DNA of 41,730 bases from JBMNOU01 sp050943215 (GTDB taxonomy: Bacteria > Bacillota > Clostridia > Christensenellales > SZUA-584). Positions 17,766 to 25,573 of the stretch are shown here, piece by piece. The position numbers and the translations under genes were made by a program. Location of the stretch: assembly GCA_050943215.1 (NCBI GenBank), contig JBMNOU010000010.1, positions 1-41,730 on the forward strand, in the 5' to 3' direction. Under the pieces are notes generated by a model. The model was not told the origin of the DNA and ran no database searches. It saw nothing but the letters and a program-made list of their open reading frames with translations. Each line of letters opens with the position of its first letter. The stretch's first letter is position 1.

Positions 17766-18433
17766 CTGCTTTCATCCCATCTATTAAGTTTAACTCCGTT
17801 AATGTAGAGTCCAAAATTGCAGCCTAAAAACCTGGCGCTCTTTTCACACATACGCATCCTTGTCATATAAATGGTCAGAAAATCGAGGGGTGAAGAGCTT
17901 GTGTTCATCTCGTAATCTATCGAAATCGTATCTTCCCCCACTGTCAACTTTGTGGATTGTATCGAATAGTTTACACGATCATGAATGTCTAACGCATCAT
18001 ACTTTTTAACTCTGACTCTCGCACGATGCGCATCTACTTTATCAGCAATTATCAATGCAGCCGAAACGTCGCTAATCGGGTTCCCGGTTTCCTCTTCATG
18101 GGAACCGACGGCGGCACAAATATCGCACGCTTCAGAAACAGGCATACCCATCTCGCAAAGTATCGGGAAAAGCATGACCGCTCCGTTAAGCCCATGGTAT
18201 TTCCTGTTAACCAGATTTCCCACATCATGCACCCATCCCGCTATTTTCGCAAGTTCGACGCGTCTTTGTGGTACGTTAAGTTTTGATAATATTTCGCCGG
18301 CTATGCGGCTTACATAACCGACATGTCTTGGGCCATGATCTGTGTAGCCAATCATTTCAAGGCATTTATTTGAATGATTGACAAGCTCTTTTATCTTTTC
18401 ACTCTTTTTTATATCTTCAATAGTAATTGTCAA
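17762..18433 (-). CDS. HD-domain phosphohydrolase of unknown substrate
   Basis: A 223-residue protein with metal-binding His/Asp residues of the HD fold: GPRHVGYVS (about 34-42), GWVHDVGN (about 66-73), a His in NRKYHG (about 80), and an Asp in IIADKVDAHR. This is the pattern of HD phosphohydrolases acting on nucleotides or phosphodiesters; the substrate cannot be read from the sequence. It overlaps the methyltransferase gene downstream by 4 bp and follows the HEAT-like gene by 3 bp, so it belongs to the same operon. Confidence 0.8.
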   Translation of the reverse strand: MTITIEDIKKSEKIKELVNHSNKCLEMIGYTDHGPRHVGYVSRIAGEILSKLNVPQRRVELAKIAGWVHDVGNLVNRKYHGLNGAVMLFPILCEMGMPVSEACDICAAVGSHEEETGNPISDVSAALIIADKVDAHRARVRVKKYDALDIHDRVNYSIQSTKLTVGEDTISIDYEMNTSSSPLDFLTIYMTRMRMCEKSARFLGCNFGLYINGVKLNRWDESR

Positions 18434-18436
18434 TAT

Positions 18437-19261
18437 TTATTCTCCCATATTGATTAAAGAATCGTAATCCTTATCGCCCGTAAAATCCCTGTCTATATTG
18501 ACCTCACCGCCGAGTTCTTCCAGCGCGTTTTTTATAGACATATAATCAAAATATGCGATATCTTCGCTTTTCAGTGCTTCTTCAAGATACGGAAGCGCTT
18601 TATCGTTTCCGATTTTTCCAAGGCAGCTCGCATAAAACGCTTTCTTATTGCCGCTGTATAAAAACTTTTCAAGCGCAAAGTTATATGTTCTCTCATCGTA
18701 AGGCAGATCGGTGAGAATATCAAGAAAGCAATCCGATGGATAGCTGTTATCCGCCGCCTCATATGCGGCAATAACATTTTCTAATTGCTCAGCACCAGAA
18801 TTTTTGAGTTCTTGCGCACATGCCTCTGAAAAAGTACTAATCTCGTTTGACTCAGCGATAATATTAATGTAATGACGGTATGGATGCGGCATATCCATTT
18901 CCCCAAAGAGGCGTACTATGACTGTCTTGATTTCATCGCTTTTTTCTCCCTCGTAATTTTTGAGCAATGATAGTAACAAAGGGTATGTCTGCTCTTTTTT
19001 ATCCGTTATATTATTGAGCAAAACTCCCGGAAGCGTAATGTTAGAAAGCATATACTTTCCAAAAATCTCAATTAGCTTTGCCACATCAAAAGCCTTAAAG
19101 TAACTGTTTGGCGACATCCCTGAAAGCCAATCTTTGGGTGTATTTAGCCACTCAAGATAAAAATTGGGGGCTTTTTCCTCAAGCTCTTCGTCATCTATAG
19201 CATTCGATCTTTTGTATTCAGTTAAAAACTCGCTGAACTTATCTTCAAAATCAATTAACAT
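18437..19261 (-). CDS. HEAT-repeat-like protein of unknown function
   Basis: About 274 residues, mostly predicted helical, acidic, with C-terminal blocks such as LGKIGNDKALPYLEEALKSE that look like HEAT-type helical repeats (about 220-245). No catalytic motif is seen. The frame is open to 19288, but the ATG at 19261 has AAGGG 8 nt upstream, while the upstream ATG has none. With this start it overlaps the TPR gene stop by 11 bp. Scaffold or protein-binding role is plausible; no specific function is claimed. Confidence 0.65.
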   Translation of the reverse strand: MLIDFEDKFSEFLTEYKRSNAIDDEELEEKAPNFYLEWLNTPKDWLSGMSPNSYFKAFDVAKLIEIFGKYMLSNITLPGVLLNNITDKKEQTYPLLLSLLKNYEGEKSDEIKTVIVRLFGEMDMPHPYRHYINIIAESNEISTFSEACAQELKNSGAEQLENVIAAYEAADNSYPSDCFLDILTDLPYDERTYNFALEKFLYSGNKKAFYASCLGKIGNDKALPYLEEALKSEDIAYFDYMSIKNALEELGGEVNIDRDFTGDKDYDSLINMGE

Positions 19262-20972
19262 CGTCCTCACCCTTGACTGGTTCTTCATAAATGATATTGT
19301 AATACTTATTAAAGGTACCTATAGTCGCACCGTATCTTTGGATCAAATCTTTTTTAAGTGGAACATCAACATTTCCGACAAGTTCACTTACGCAATATTC
19401 CAGTGCCGCAGCGAAAGACTGAGGCTTTGTGATCCACATACCTGTATCGTTTCTTTCTTTAGCGATTGAGGTTAGCAGCTCAACACCAGATGCTACAAAA
19501 TCGTCATTATACCTTTGCCGAGTATTTTTAACAAAACAATCCAGTGCATCTGCATACGGTTTAGGGAGATTTTTTATTTCTTCGGAAATGCTTCCCACCC
19601 TGACTTCTACAATGTTACCCCTGATATAAGCAACATACGGTTCTTTAGCACCTATCCGTTTCAAACACATAAAAATATCGTTTTTGATTTCATCGGGCTC
19701 AGTGCTTTTCAGCAAAAAGTTTCTAAATTCTTCTTCCACACTGTCATCTTTGAACATACACATTATTTCAATTACGATCTTTTTAATGTAATCGTCTCCG
19801 AAATATAAACCCCATAAGATAATTGACCTGAAATATTCGTCATGTTTCCATTTATCTTCTAAAGTGCCATCCTTTTGTTTTAGACACTCGTTTAGGTATT
19901 TTATCCTTAATTTAATTTCATCAAACTGAACCTGATAGACATATTCTAACTTTTTGTTGGCGCCATATTTTTTTGCTTCGGCGGCTTTGTAATTGTAATA
20001 TGAAGCTAGACTGTTGGTTGGATCTATCTTCAATACTTTAACGAAGCATTCAACTGCTTCAGAATATAATTCGAAATTGTATGCGGCTAAACCACAAAAA
20101 TGCAACAACCGTATATCGTAAGGCTGAAAACTGACAATCTTTGAAAACCATTTATATGCCTTATCATGATAACCAAGCTCACAATATGTCAGTGCCAGTT
20201 TATGCATGTCGTCGGGATCTATATCGCTTAATTTCTCCAGTTTTGCAAGATATTCTGATGCGAGCCCGTATTCGTGCATATCCGAATAGAAAAATGCGAG
20301 ATTACAGCAGGCATGAAGATTTAACGGCTGAGTGCTAAGAACCTTTTTGGACAACTCTATAGCTTTTGTTTTCTGACCATCAAAAAAGTATGATAAAGAA
20401 AGGTTGTTCATTGCCGGAAACATTGTTTTGTCACGATTTATCACGTTTTCAAGATGTTTTATGGCTGTCCTGTAATCACCTTTGTCGAGATATTGTTTGC
20501 CTTCGTATGCCTCTTCTAGCACCATACGTCGGCTGATATCGTGCAATAAGCCTTCTTCCGTCATATCCTCTTCGTCCAGTATATCGAACAGCTCGTCAAT
20601 TTCTTCCGCAAATTCACCGTTTGGATCAATTGAGAGATATTGCTCAAATGCTTCATCAGCCAGCACGTAATTCTTCATTCCCATATAATTACATCCAAGT
20701 GCAAAAAGGCATTCAGTCGGCGTATTTCCATAACGTGCAATTTTCAGTAAAACGTCATTAGATTCAGCATATAACCCCATCTCAGAATAAACTTGAGCAA
20801 TGCTAAGAAGATATTCAACGTTATCAGGCTCCATACCGAGCACTTGTCGATACAGTTGCAACGCCTCTAAAAAATTTCCTGCGTCAAAATGTTTTTCCGC
20901 TTTTTTTAAAAAAAATGCCGCAGGTTGGTTAAAGTTCAGTACTTTATTTTGCGGCTTGCTGCTTTCTTTCAT
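19251..20972 (-). CDS. Tetratricopeptide repeat protein
   Basis: A 573-residue protein with many TPR units: A-x-x-x-F-x-x-G-x-x-x-x-A-L-x-x-Y near residues 24-42 (AEKHFDAGNFLEALQLYRQV), then further units to about 330 (for example GDYRTAIKHLENVINRD and SEAVECFVKVLKIDP). The C-terminal 240 residues lack clear repeats and may be a separate helical domain. No signal peptide, so cytoplasmic. GGAGG stands 4 nt before the ATG. It lies between the SAM methyltransferase (57 bp upstream) and the HEAT-like gene (overlapping), suggesting one transcription unit. Partner proteins unknown. Confidence 0.85.
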   Translation of the reverse strand: MKESSKPQNKVLNFNQPAAFFLKKAEKHFDAGNFLEALQLYRQVLGMEPDNVEYLLSIAQVYSEMGLYAESNDVLLKIARYGNTPTECLFALGCNYMGMKNYVLADEAFEQYLSIDPNGEFAEEIDELFDILDEEDMTEEGLLHDISRRMVLEEAYEGKQYLDKGDYRTAIKHLENVINRDKTMFPAMNNLSLSYFFDGQKTKAIELSKKVLSTQPLNLHACCNLAFFYSDMHEYGLASEYLAKLEKLSDIDPDDMHKLALTYCELGYHDKAYKWFSKIVSFQPYDIRLLHFCGLAAYNFELYSEAVECFVKVLKIDPTNSLASYYNYKAAEAKKYGANKKLEYVYQVQFDEIKLRIKYLNECLKQKDGTLEDKWKHDEYFRSIILWGLYFGDDYIKKIVIEIMCMFKDDSVEEEFRNFLLKSTEPDEIKNDIFMCLKRIGAKEPYVAYIRGNIVEVRVGSISEEIKNLPKPYADALDCFVKNTRQRYNDDFVASGVELLTSIAKERNDTGMWITKPQSFAAALEYCVSELVGNVDVPLKKDLIQRYGATIGTFNKYYNIIYEEPVKGEDDVN

Positions 20973-21029
20973 TCGCCCTCCTTTGCAAAATCATTATATC
21001 ACAAACATAAAATTTAGCCTATAATAAGC

Positions 21030-21764
21030 TTATTCTTTAATGCAAATAAATTGAACTCTCTGAGCGTCCTGATGATAAGGGTTAAGCGTGAAACAGTCAA
21101 ATACATCGACTGTAGCGAATCCTTTAGACAGCATAATCTTCCTCACCGAATTAATATCATGAGCATATTGTACATGCTGCTCTGAGAGTCTTTCATAAAA
21201 ATCCCCATTACGCAAAAAAAGCGTAACATCCATGCGCAAAAAATTCTTTTTTGTCTCATATGTATTCATCCAAATACATACTGTATCTTCGCCATCATCG
21301 AAATAGATCTGTCCGTCCATGATATCAACTAATTTATACCTTGTGCTGATATCAAATAAAAGCAGCCCACCCGGGTTCAATGCATTATACGCTGAGCATG
21401 CAAACATGCCGACTCCGGTATGATTAAGGTAGTTTGGGCCATCACAGGCACAAACGATGGCGTCAACGCTGTTGGCCACCTCAATTTCCCTCATATCCTG
21501 CCGGATAAAAGTAATGTCATACCCGCGCTTTCTCGCTCTTTCTGATGCGACTTTGAGCATGCTTGGCGATATGTCTGAAGCAATAATATCATAACCATGG
21601 CGATAAAGCTCAAAGGTTATGCTCCCCGTACCGCATCCAGCTTCATAAATACGCATAGCATTTCTTTGTTTTAAAAAAGCATGCAGATATTCAGTCCATT
21701 TTTTATAATCCACATCAGACATTAATTCATCATAAACATCTGCCAGAAAAGTATAAGCGTTCAA
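21030..21764 (-). CDS. Class I SAM-dependent methyltransferase
   Basis: A 244-residue protein with the Rossmann cofactor motif YEAGCGTGSIT (about 40-50), the acidic ribose-binding segment IIASDISPSML, and VDAIVCACDGPNYL as the post-I motif region. The N-terminus A-Y-x-x-L-A-x-V-Y-D-x-L-M-S-D-V-D-Y-x-x-W is typical of a clostridial family usually annotated only as methyltransferase; the substrate is unknown. I use the TTG at 21764 because AAAGGAGG is 4 nt upstream and the family start fits; the open frame to 21818 has no support. A promoter is predicted just upstream. Confidence 0.85.
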   Translation of the reverse strand: MNAYTFLADVYDELMSDVDYKKWTEYLHAFLKQRNAMRIYEAGCGTGSITFELYRHGYDIIASDISPSMLKVASERARKRGYDITFIRQDMREIEVANSVDAIVCACDGPNYLNHTGVGMFACSAYNALNPGGLLLFDISTRYKLVDIMDGQIYFDDGEDTVCIWMNTYETKKNFLRMDVTLFLRNGDFYERLSEQHVQYAHDINSVRKIMLSKGFATVDVFDCFTLNPYHQDAQRVQFICIKE

Positions 21765-21801
21765 TAGACCTCCTTTCGTTATTGCCCGTTTGAATATCAA
21801 C

Positions 21802-21831
21802 AATATACTACACCACATTGTTTTTATGCAA
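21802..21831 (-). promoter_or_regulatory. Predicted promoter of the methyltransferase-TPR operon
   Basis: Minus-strand TTGCAT (21831-21826), 18-bp spacer, TATATT (21807-21802), about 40 bp before the methyltransferase start. Moderate match only. Confidence 0.4.
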
Positions 21832-21889
21832 CCAGTGCGAATACTTAATTTACATAATTTTAATATTTATTAGATCTGAAACGATCTGG

Positions 21890-21918
21890 TTGACGATATG
21901 TCTTGCTGATGTTATAAT
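21890..21918 (+). promoter_or_regulatory. Promoter of the lysine biosynthesis operon
   Basis: TTGACG (21890-21895), 17-bp spacer, consensus TATAAT (21913-21918). The start point near 21925 is only a few bases before the 5' strand of riboswitch helix P1 at 21929, as expected for a riboswitch-controlled transcript. Confidence 0.85.
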
Positions 21919-21928
21919 TCATGTACCA

Positions 21929-22097
21929 AACAGTTTGAGGCGCAGTTTTCATGAGTATACTAAACTGAGGCATCGGGTGCCACTTGAGGTTTTGCAGAAA
22001 GGGTAAACTGCCGAAGATAAAGCTATTCCGAGAGGCTTTGTCTGGGTGTATGGTTAATAGCCTTACAACTGCCGTCTTTTGACGGAGCGCTGCTGTT
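21929..22097 (+). promoter_or_regulatory. Lysine riboswitch (L box)
   Basis: The aptamer shows the conserved L-box parts in order: GAGGCGCAG, ATGAGTA (21951-21957), GAGGCATC and GGGTGCC, CTTGAGG, GCAGAAAGGG (21994-22003), AACTGCCGAAG (22006-22016), a hairpin arm to ACAACTGCCGTC, and the closing TGACGGAGCGCT (22080-22091). Helix P1 pairs AACAG (21929-21933) with CTGTT (22093-22097). It binds lysine and precedes asd-dapA-dapB, so high lysine would shut off the pathway through the terminator at 22122. GCGCT at 22087-22091 can pair with AGCGC at 22123-22127 of the terminator arm, giving an antiterminator when lysine is absent; that switch is inferred. Confidence 0.93.
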
Positions 22098-22121
22098 ATT
22101 TTAAGTCATATTTGATGATAT

Positions 22122-22160
22122 TAGCGCGCGATTTGGCTATGCGTGCTATTTTTATATTTT
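22122..22160 (+). terminator. Riboswitch-controlled intrinsic terminator
   Basis: TAGCGCGC (22122-22129) pairs with GCGTGCTA (22141-22148), one mismatch, followed by TTTTTATATTTT. It lies between the lysine aptamer and the asd ribosome binding site and is the expression platform. Confidence 0.85.
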
Positions 22161-22182
22161 AACGTTTTAGGAGGACACACAG

Positions 22183-23262
22183 TTGAAGACGTTTAATGTG
22201 GGTATCGTAGGGGCAACAGGTATGGTCGGGCAGCGATTTATTTCCCTTCTTCCGGACCACCCCTGGTTTCATATAAGTCATTTGAGTGCAAGCGCGAAAT
22301 CAGCCGGGAAATCATATGAGGATGCCGTTTGTGGCAGATGGGTAATGTCCTCTCCAATACCTGATAAGATTGCAAAAATGACGGTGTTTGACGCTAATGA
22401 TATCGATGCCGTAAAAGATAATGTGGATTTTGTTTTTTGCGCAATTAATTTAGATAAGGAACAAACAAAAGCCATCGAAGAGGCATATGCTAAAGCAGAG
22501 ATACCGGTTGTATCCAATAATAGCGCGCACAGAGGTACGGCGGATGTTCCCATGCTGATACCCGAAATCAACGCGGACCATGCAGATGTCATAGTTAAGC
22601 AGCGTAAACGTCTTGGTACCCGCCGCGGATTTATTGCTGTTAAACCTAATTGCTCTATACAAACGTATGTACCAGCATTGCATCCGCTTTTCGATTTTGG
22701 GATCGAGGAGATTGTAGTTTGTACATATCAGGCGATTTCAGGTGCGGGCAAAACATTCGAATCATGGCCGGAGATGAATGATAACGTCATTCCGTATATC
22801 GGCGGTGAAGAACAAAAAAGTGAACAGGAACCTTTAAAAATCTGGGGCAGTATCGGTGAAGACGGTATTATCAATGCTGATATGCCGGTTATCACCAGTC
22901 AATGTATTCGTGTGCCTGTTACCGACGGTCATATGGCGGCAGCCTTTGTCCGCTTCACCCGCAAACCGTCCATTCAGCAGATAAAAGAAAGATGGCAATG
23001 CTTTAAAGGACTTCCACAGCAGCTCGGTTTGCCGAGTTCTCCCGAAAAATTCTTGATATACTTTGAAGATGACTCAAGGCCTCAATGCCGTTTAGATAGA
23101 AACAACGGCAACGGCATGTCGGTATCAATCGGACGCCTTCGTGAAGATCCGATATATGATTATAAGTTTGTCTGCCTTAGCCACAACACGCTTCGGGGTG
23201 CCGCAGGCGGGGCTGTGCTTGTCGCGGAACTCTTGGCAACCAAAGGTTATTTTGACAGGTAA
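22183..23262 (+). CDS. asd: Aspartate-semialdehyde dehydrogenase, archaeal/fungal type
   Basis: Reduces aspartyl phosphate to aspartate semialdehyde with NADPH, the branch-point step toward lysine, threonine and methionine. 359 residues: NADP-binding GIVGATGMVGQ (about 8-17), catalytic Cys in KPNCSIQT (about 157), and the His in PVTDGHMAAAF (about 250). The long form with the N-C-S-I-Q active site belongs to the archaeal/fungal-type branch rather than the usual bacterial one. The start is a TTG with AGGAGG 8 nt upstream, directly after the riboswitch terminator. First gene of asd-dapA-dapB; dapA follows after 38 bp. Confidence 0.95.
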   Translation: MKTFNVGIVGATGMVGQRFISLLPDHPWFHISHLSASAKSAGKSYEDAVCGRWVMSSPIPDKIAKMTVFDANDIDAVKDNVDFVFCAINLDKEQTKAIEEAYAKAEIPVVSNNSAHRGTADVPMLIPEINADHADVIVKQRKRLGTRRGFIAVKPNCSIQTYVPALHPLFDFGIEEIVVCTYQAISGAGKTFESWPEMNDNVIPYIGGEEQKSEQEPLKIWGSIGEDGIINADMPVITSQCIRVPVTDGHMAAAFVRFTRKPSIQQIKERWQCFKGLPQQLGLPSSPEKFLIYFEDDSRPQCRLDRNNGNGMSVSIGRLREDPIYDYKFVCLSHNTLRGAAGGAVLVAELLATKGYFDR

Positions 23263-23300
23263 TACGCCTTAACCCTAAAAAAATATAAGGAGTGGGAATT

Positions 23301-24182
23301 ATGAGTATTTTTACAGGGGCCGGAACAGCGCTGGTAACACCGTTTAATGACAAGGGTATCGATTTTTCTGCTTTTGAAACACTTATCGAATACCAGATAG
23401 AAAATGGTATTGATGCACTGATTGTTTGCGGAACGACCGGCGAATCTTCTACGATGACAAAAGAGGAAGATCTAAGCGCAATCGAATTTGTTGTCAAGCT
23501 GGCATCAGGCCGTGTACCCGTTATTGCCGGAACGGGCAGCAACAATACCGTAACTGCAATTGAAATATCGATGGAAGCATCGGATCTTGGTGCTGATGCG
23601 CTACTTGTTGTGACGCCTTATTACAATAAATGTACTGATACAGGGCTGATACGTCATTATCTGATGATTGCGGACGCGGTAGAAATACCAATCATAACGT
23701 ATAACGTCCCTGGCAGAACGGGTGTTAATATAAGCCCATCTGTAATGAAGGAAATTAGTGGGCATGAAAACATCGTTGCTATAAAGGAAGCCAGCGGTAA
23801 CATTACCCAGATCGCCGAAACAGCACGTCTTTGCCCAAATATCGATATTTATTCTGGGAATGATGATCATGTTGTTCCGGTATTGTCACTTGGAGGCAAG
23901 GGCGTTATATCCGTGGTTTCAAATGTCGCTCCAAAGATGACTCACGATATGGTTGAAAGTTTCTTTAAAGGCAATACACAAAAAGCAAAAGAATTACAGC
24001 TGAAGCTTAATCCTCTTGTCAAAGCACTTTTCTCAGAGGTCAATCCTATTCCGGTTAAAACAGCGCTCAACATGATCGGAATCAACGCGGGGCTACTTCG
24101 GATGCCTTTGTGCGAGATGAGCGCCGACAAGGCTGTCAATCTTAAAAAAGAGCTGATCGCGCTTGGGTTTGATATTGCATAG
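23301..24182 (+). CDS. dapA: 4-hydroxy-tetrahydrodipicolinate synthase
   Basis: Condenses pyruvate with aspartate semialdehyde, the first committed step of the lysine branch. 293 residues of the DapA TIM-barrel family: GTTGESSTM (about 44-52), the Tyr in ITYNVPGRTG (about 134), and the Schiff-base Lys in IVAIKEASGN (about 162). The open frame extends 9 bp further upstream, but TAAGGAG stands 8 nt before the ATG at 23301, so that is the start. It lies 38 bp after asd and 57 bp before dapB under the same riboswitch. Confidence 0.96.
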   Translation: MSIFTGAGTALVTPFNDKGIDFSAFETLIEYQIENGIDALIVCGTTGESSTMTKEEDLSAIEFVVKLASGRVPVIAGTGSNNTVTAIEISMEASDLGADALLVVTPYYNKCTDTGLIRHYLMIADAVEIPIITYNVPGRTGVNISPSVMKEISGHENIVAIKEASGNITQIAETARLCPNIDIYSGNDDHVVPVLSLGGKGVISVVSNVAPKMTHDMVESFFKGNTQKAKELQLKLNPLVKALFSEVNPIPVKTALNMIGINAGLLRMPLCEMSADKAVNLKKELIALGFDIA

Positions 24183-24239
24183 ATAAAAATGCCGCCCAAA
24201 ACGGCAATTGCAGAAAAAATAACAAACTAAACGAAAGAG

Positions 24240-25454
24240 GTGAGCGTAATCAACATTATTATATGTGGCGCTAACGGAAAAATGGGCCAGGTATTAAAAG
24301 ACGCCGCAGCAAAGATAGACGACATATGCGTTGTCGCCGGAGTGGATAAGTTCCCAAATAATGCACTAAATGATTTTACTGTGTATGACCGGATTGAAAA
24401 CTGCAAAAGCAAGGCGGATGTCATCATCGATTTTTCAAGGCCCGATGCTTTGGCTGATAATATATTTTATTCGCAAAAGAATGCTACCCCTCTGGTGATC
24501 GCAACAACCGGATTTTCACAGGAAGAAAAAAATAAAATTATCGAAGCGTCAAAAATAATACCGATCTTTTTGTCCGCCAATATGTCTCTTGGCGTCAATC
24601 TTCAGATGGGACTTGCTAAGAAGGCTGCCGCATTTTTAGGTGAGGCATATGACATCGAAATCATAGAAAAACATCACAACCAAAAGGTTGATGCACCAAG
24701 CGGCACAGCATATGCCATTGCAGACAGTATCAACGAATCTTTTGTGGATCCAAAAGAATATGTATATGGCAGACATACCAAAACACAAAAGCGAGGCAGA
24801 GAGATCGGCATCCATGCGGTGCGCGGCGGAACCATTTCTGGAGAACACAGCGTGATGTTTATCGGAACGGATGAAATACTCGAAATTAACCACACCGCAC
24901 AATCAAAGCATATTTTTGCTTTTGGCGCGCTAAGGGCAGCAAAGTTCTTAATAGGCAAGCCTGCCGGATTATATAACATGAACGACATCATATCTCAGAG
25001 CGCCATCACGAACATATACAAGGACGAAGAGCAAGCCATGATAACTTTGGTCGACATACCTTTTTCTCCAACCGTCATTGCGGGCGTATTTTCGGCCATT
25101 GCGACCCAAAACATTAAGCTAGACATCATCAGCCAGACGAGCCCTTACAATGGATATGTCAGTTTGTCATTCTCTATGCAGCACAGTGATTTAAATAAAT
25201 GTACTGAGATTTTAAAAAAATTCGGAAACAACCAGTTAAGAATTATCGCGAACACTTCTCTTTCAAAGCTGACCGTCGAAGGAGCCGGCATGCAGCGGCA
25301 GTCAGGTGTGGCATCAAAGCTATTTGGGGCGCTTGCTGAAAAAAATATCGGCATTTACATAATCACCACATCCGAGACAAAAATATGTTTTTGCGTGGAC
25401 AGTGAGAAGGCGATTGATGCGATTAGTGTGGTATCAGAAGCGTTTTCTCTGTAA
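24240..25454 (+). CDS. dapB: 4-hydroxy-tetrahydrodipicolinate reductase fused to C-terminal ACT domains
   Basis: Residues 1-255 are DapB: nucleotide-binding GANGKMG (10-16), IATTGFS (about 87-93), catalytic region EKHHNQKVDAPSGTA (about 143-157), and C-terminal GLYNMNDII (243-251). Residues about 265-404 are a pair of ACT domains of the aspartokinase regulatory type: MITLVDIPFSPTVIAGVFSA, then SKLTVEGAGMQRQSGVASKL, and a final AEKNIGIYIITTSETKICFC. Normal DapB ends near 250 residues. The fusion suggests allosteric control by an amino acid such as lysine. The annotated GTG start directly abuts AAAGAG; the best-placed codon after AGAGGTGA is an ATC (24249), so the true start is uncertain. Confidence 0.92.
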   Translation: MSVINIIICGANGKMGQVLKDAAAKIDDICVVAGVDKFPNNALNDFTVYDRIENCKSKADVIIDFSRPDALADNIFYSQKNATPLVIATTGFSQEEKNKIIEASKIIPIFLSANMSLGVNLQMGLAKKAAAFLGEAYDIEIIEKHHNQKVDAPSGTAYAIADSINESFVDPKEYVYGRHTKTQKRGREIGIHAVRGGTISGEHSVMFIGTDEILEINHTAQSKHIFAFGALRAAKFLIGKPAGLYNMNDIISQSAITNIYKDEEQAMITLVDIPFSPTVIAGVFSAIATQNIKLDIISQTSPYNGYVSLSFSMQHSDLNKCTEILKKFGNNQLRIIANTSLSKLTVEGAGMQRQSGVASKLFGALAEKNIGIYIITTSETKICFCVDSEKAIDAISVVSEAFSL

Positions 25455-25463
25455 CAATGTATA

Positions 25464-25491
25464 TGGCAGGCTAATTGCCTGCCATTTTTTT
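25464..25491 (+). terminator. Terminator of the asd-dapA-dapB operon
   Basis: A perfect 8-bp stem TGGCAGGC (25464-25471) and GCCTGCCA (25477-25484) followed by seven T, ten bases after the dapB stop. Confidence 0.92.
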
Positions 25492-25545
25492 ATTCTCCGA
25501 ATCTTTTTATCTTTTATAAATGCAGTATTAATGCCGGCTAATTAG

Positions 25546-25568
25546 AAAAAGGGCTGTTAGCTCTTTTT
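25546..25568 (-). terminator. Terminator of the purine operon
   Basis: AAAAAGGGCT (25546-25555) and AGCTCTTTTT (25559-25568) form a stem with one mismatch. On the minus strand it follows the purD stop by 5 bp and ends in a T-run. The A/T tails on both sides mean it could also act from the plus strand. Confidence 0.75.
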
Positions 25569-25573
25569 ATTGA

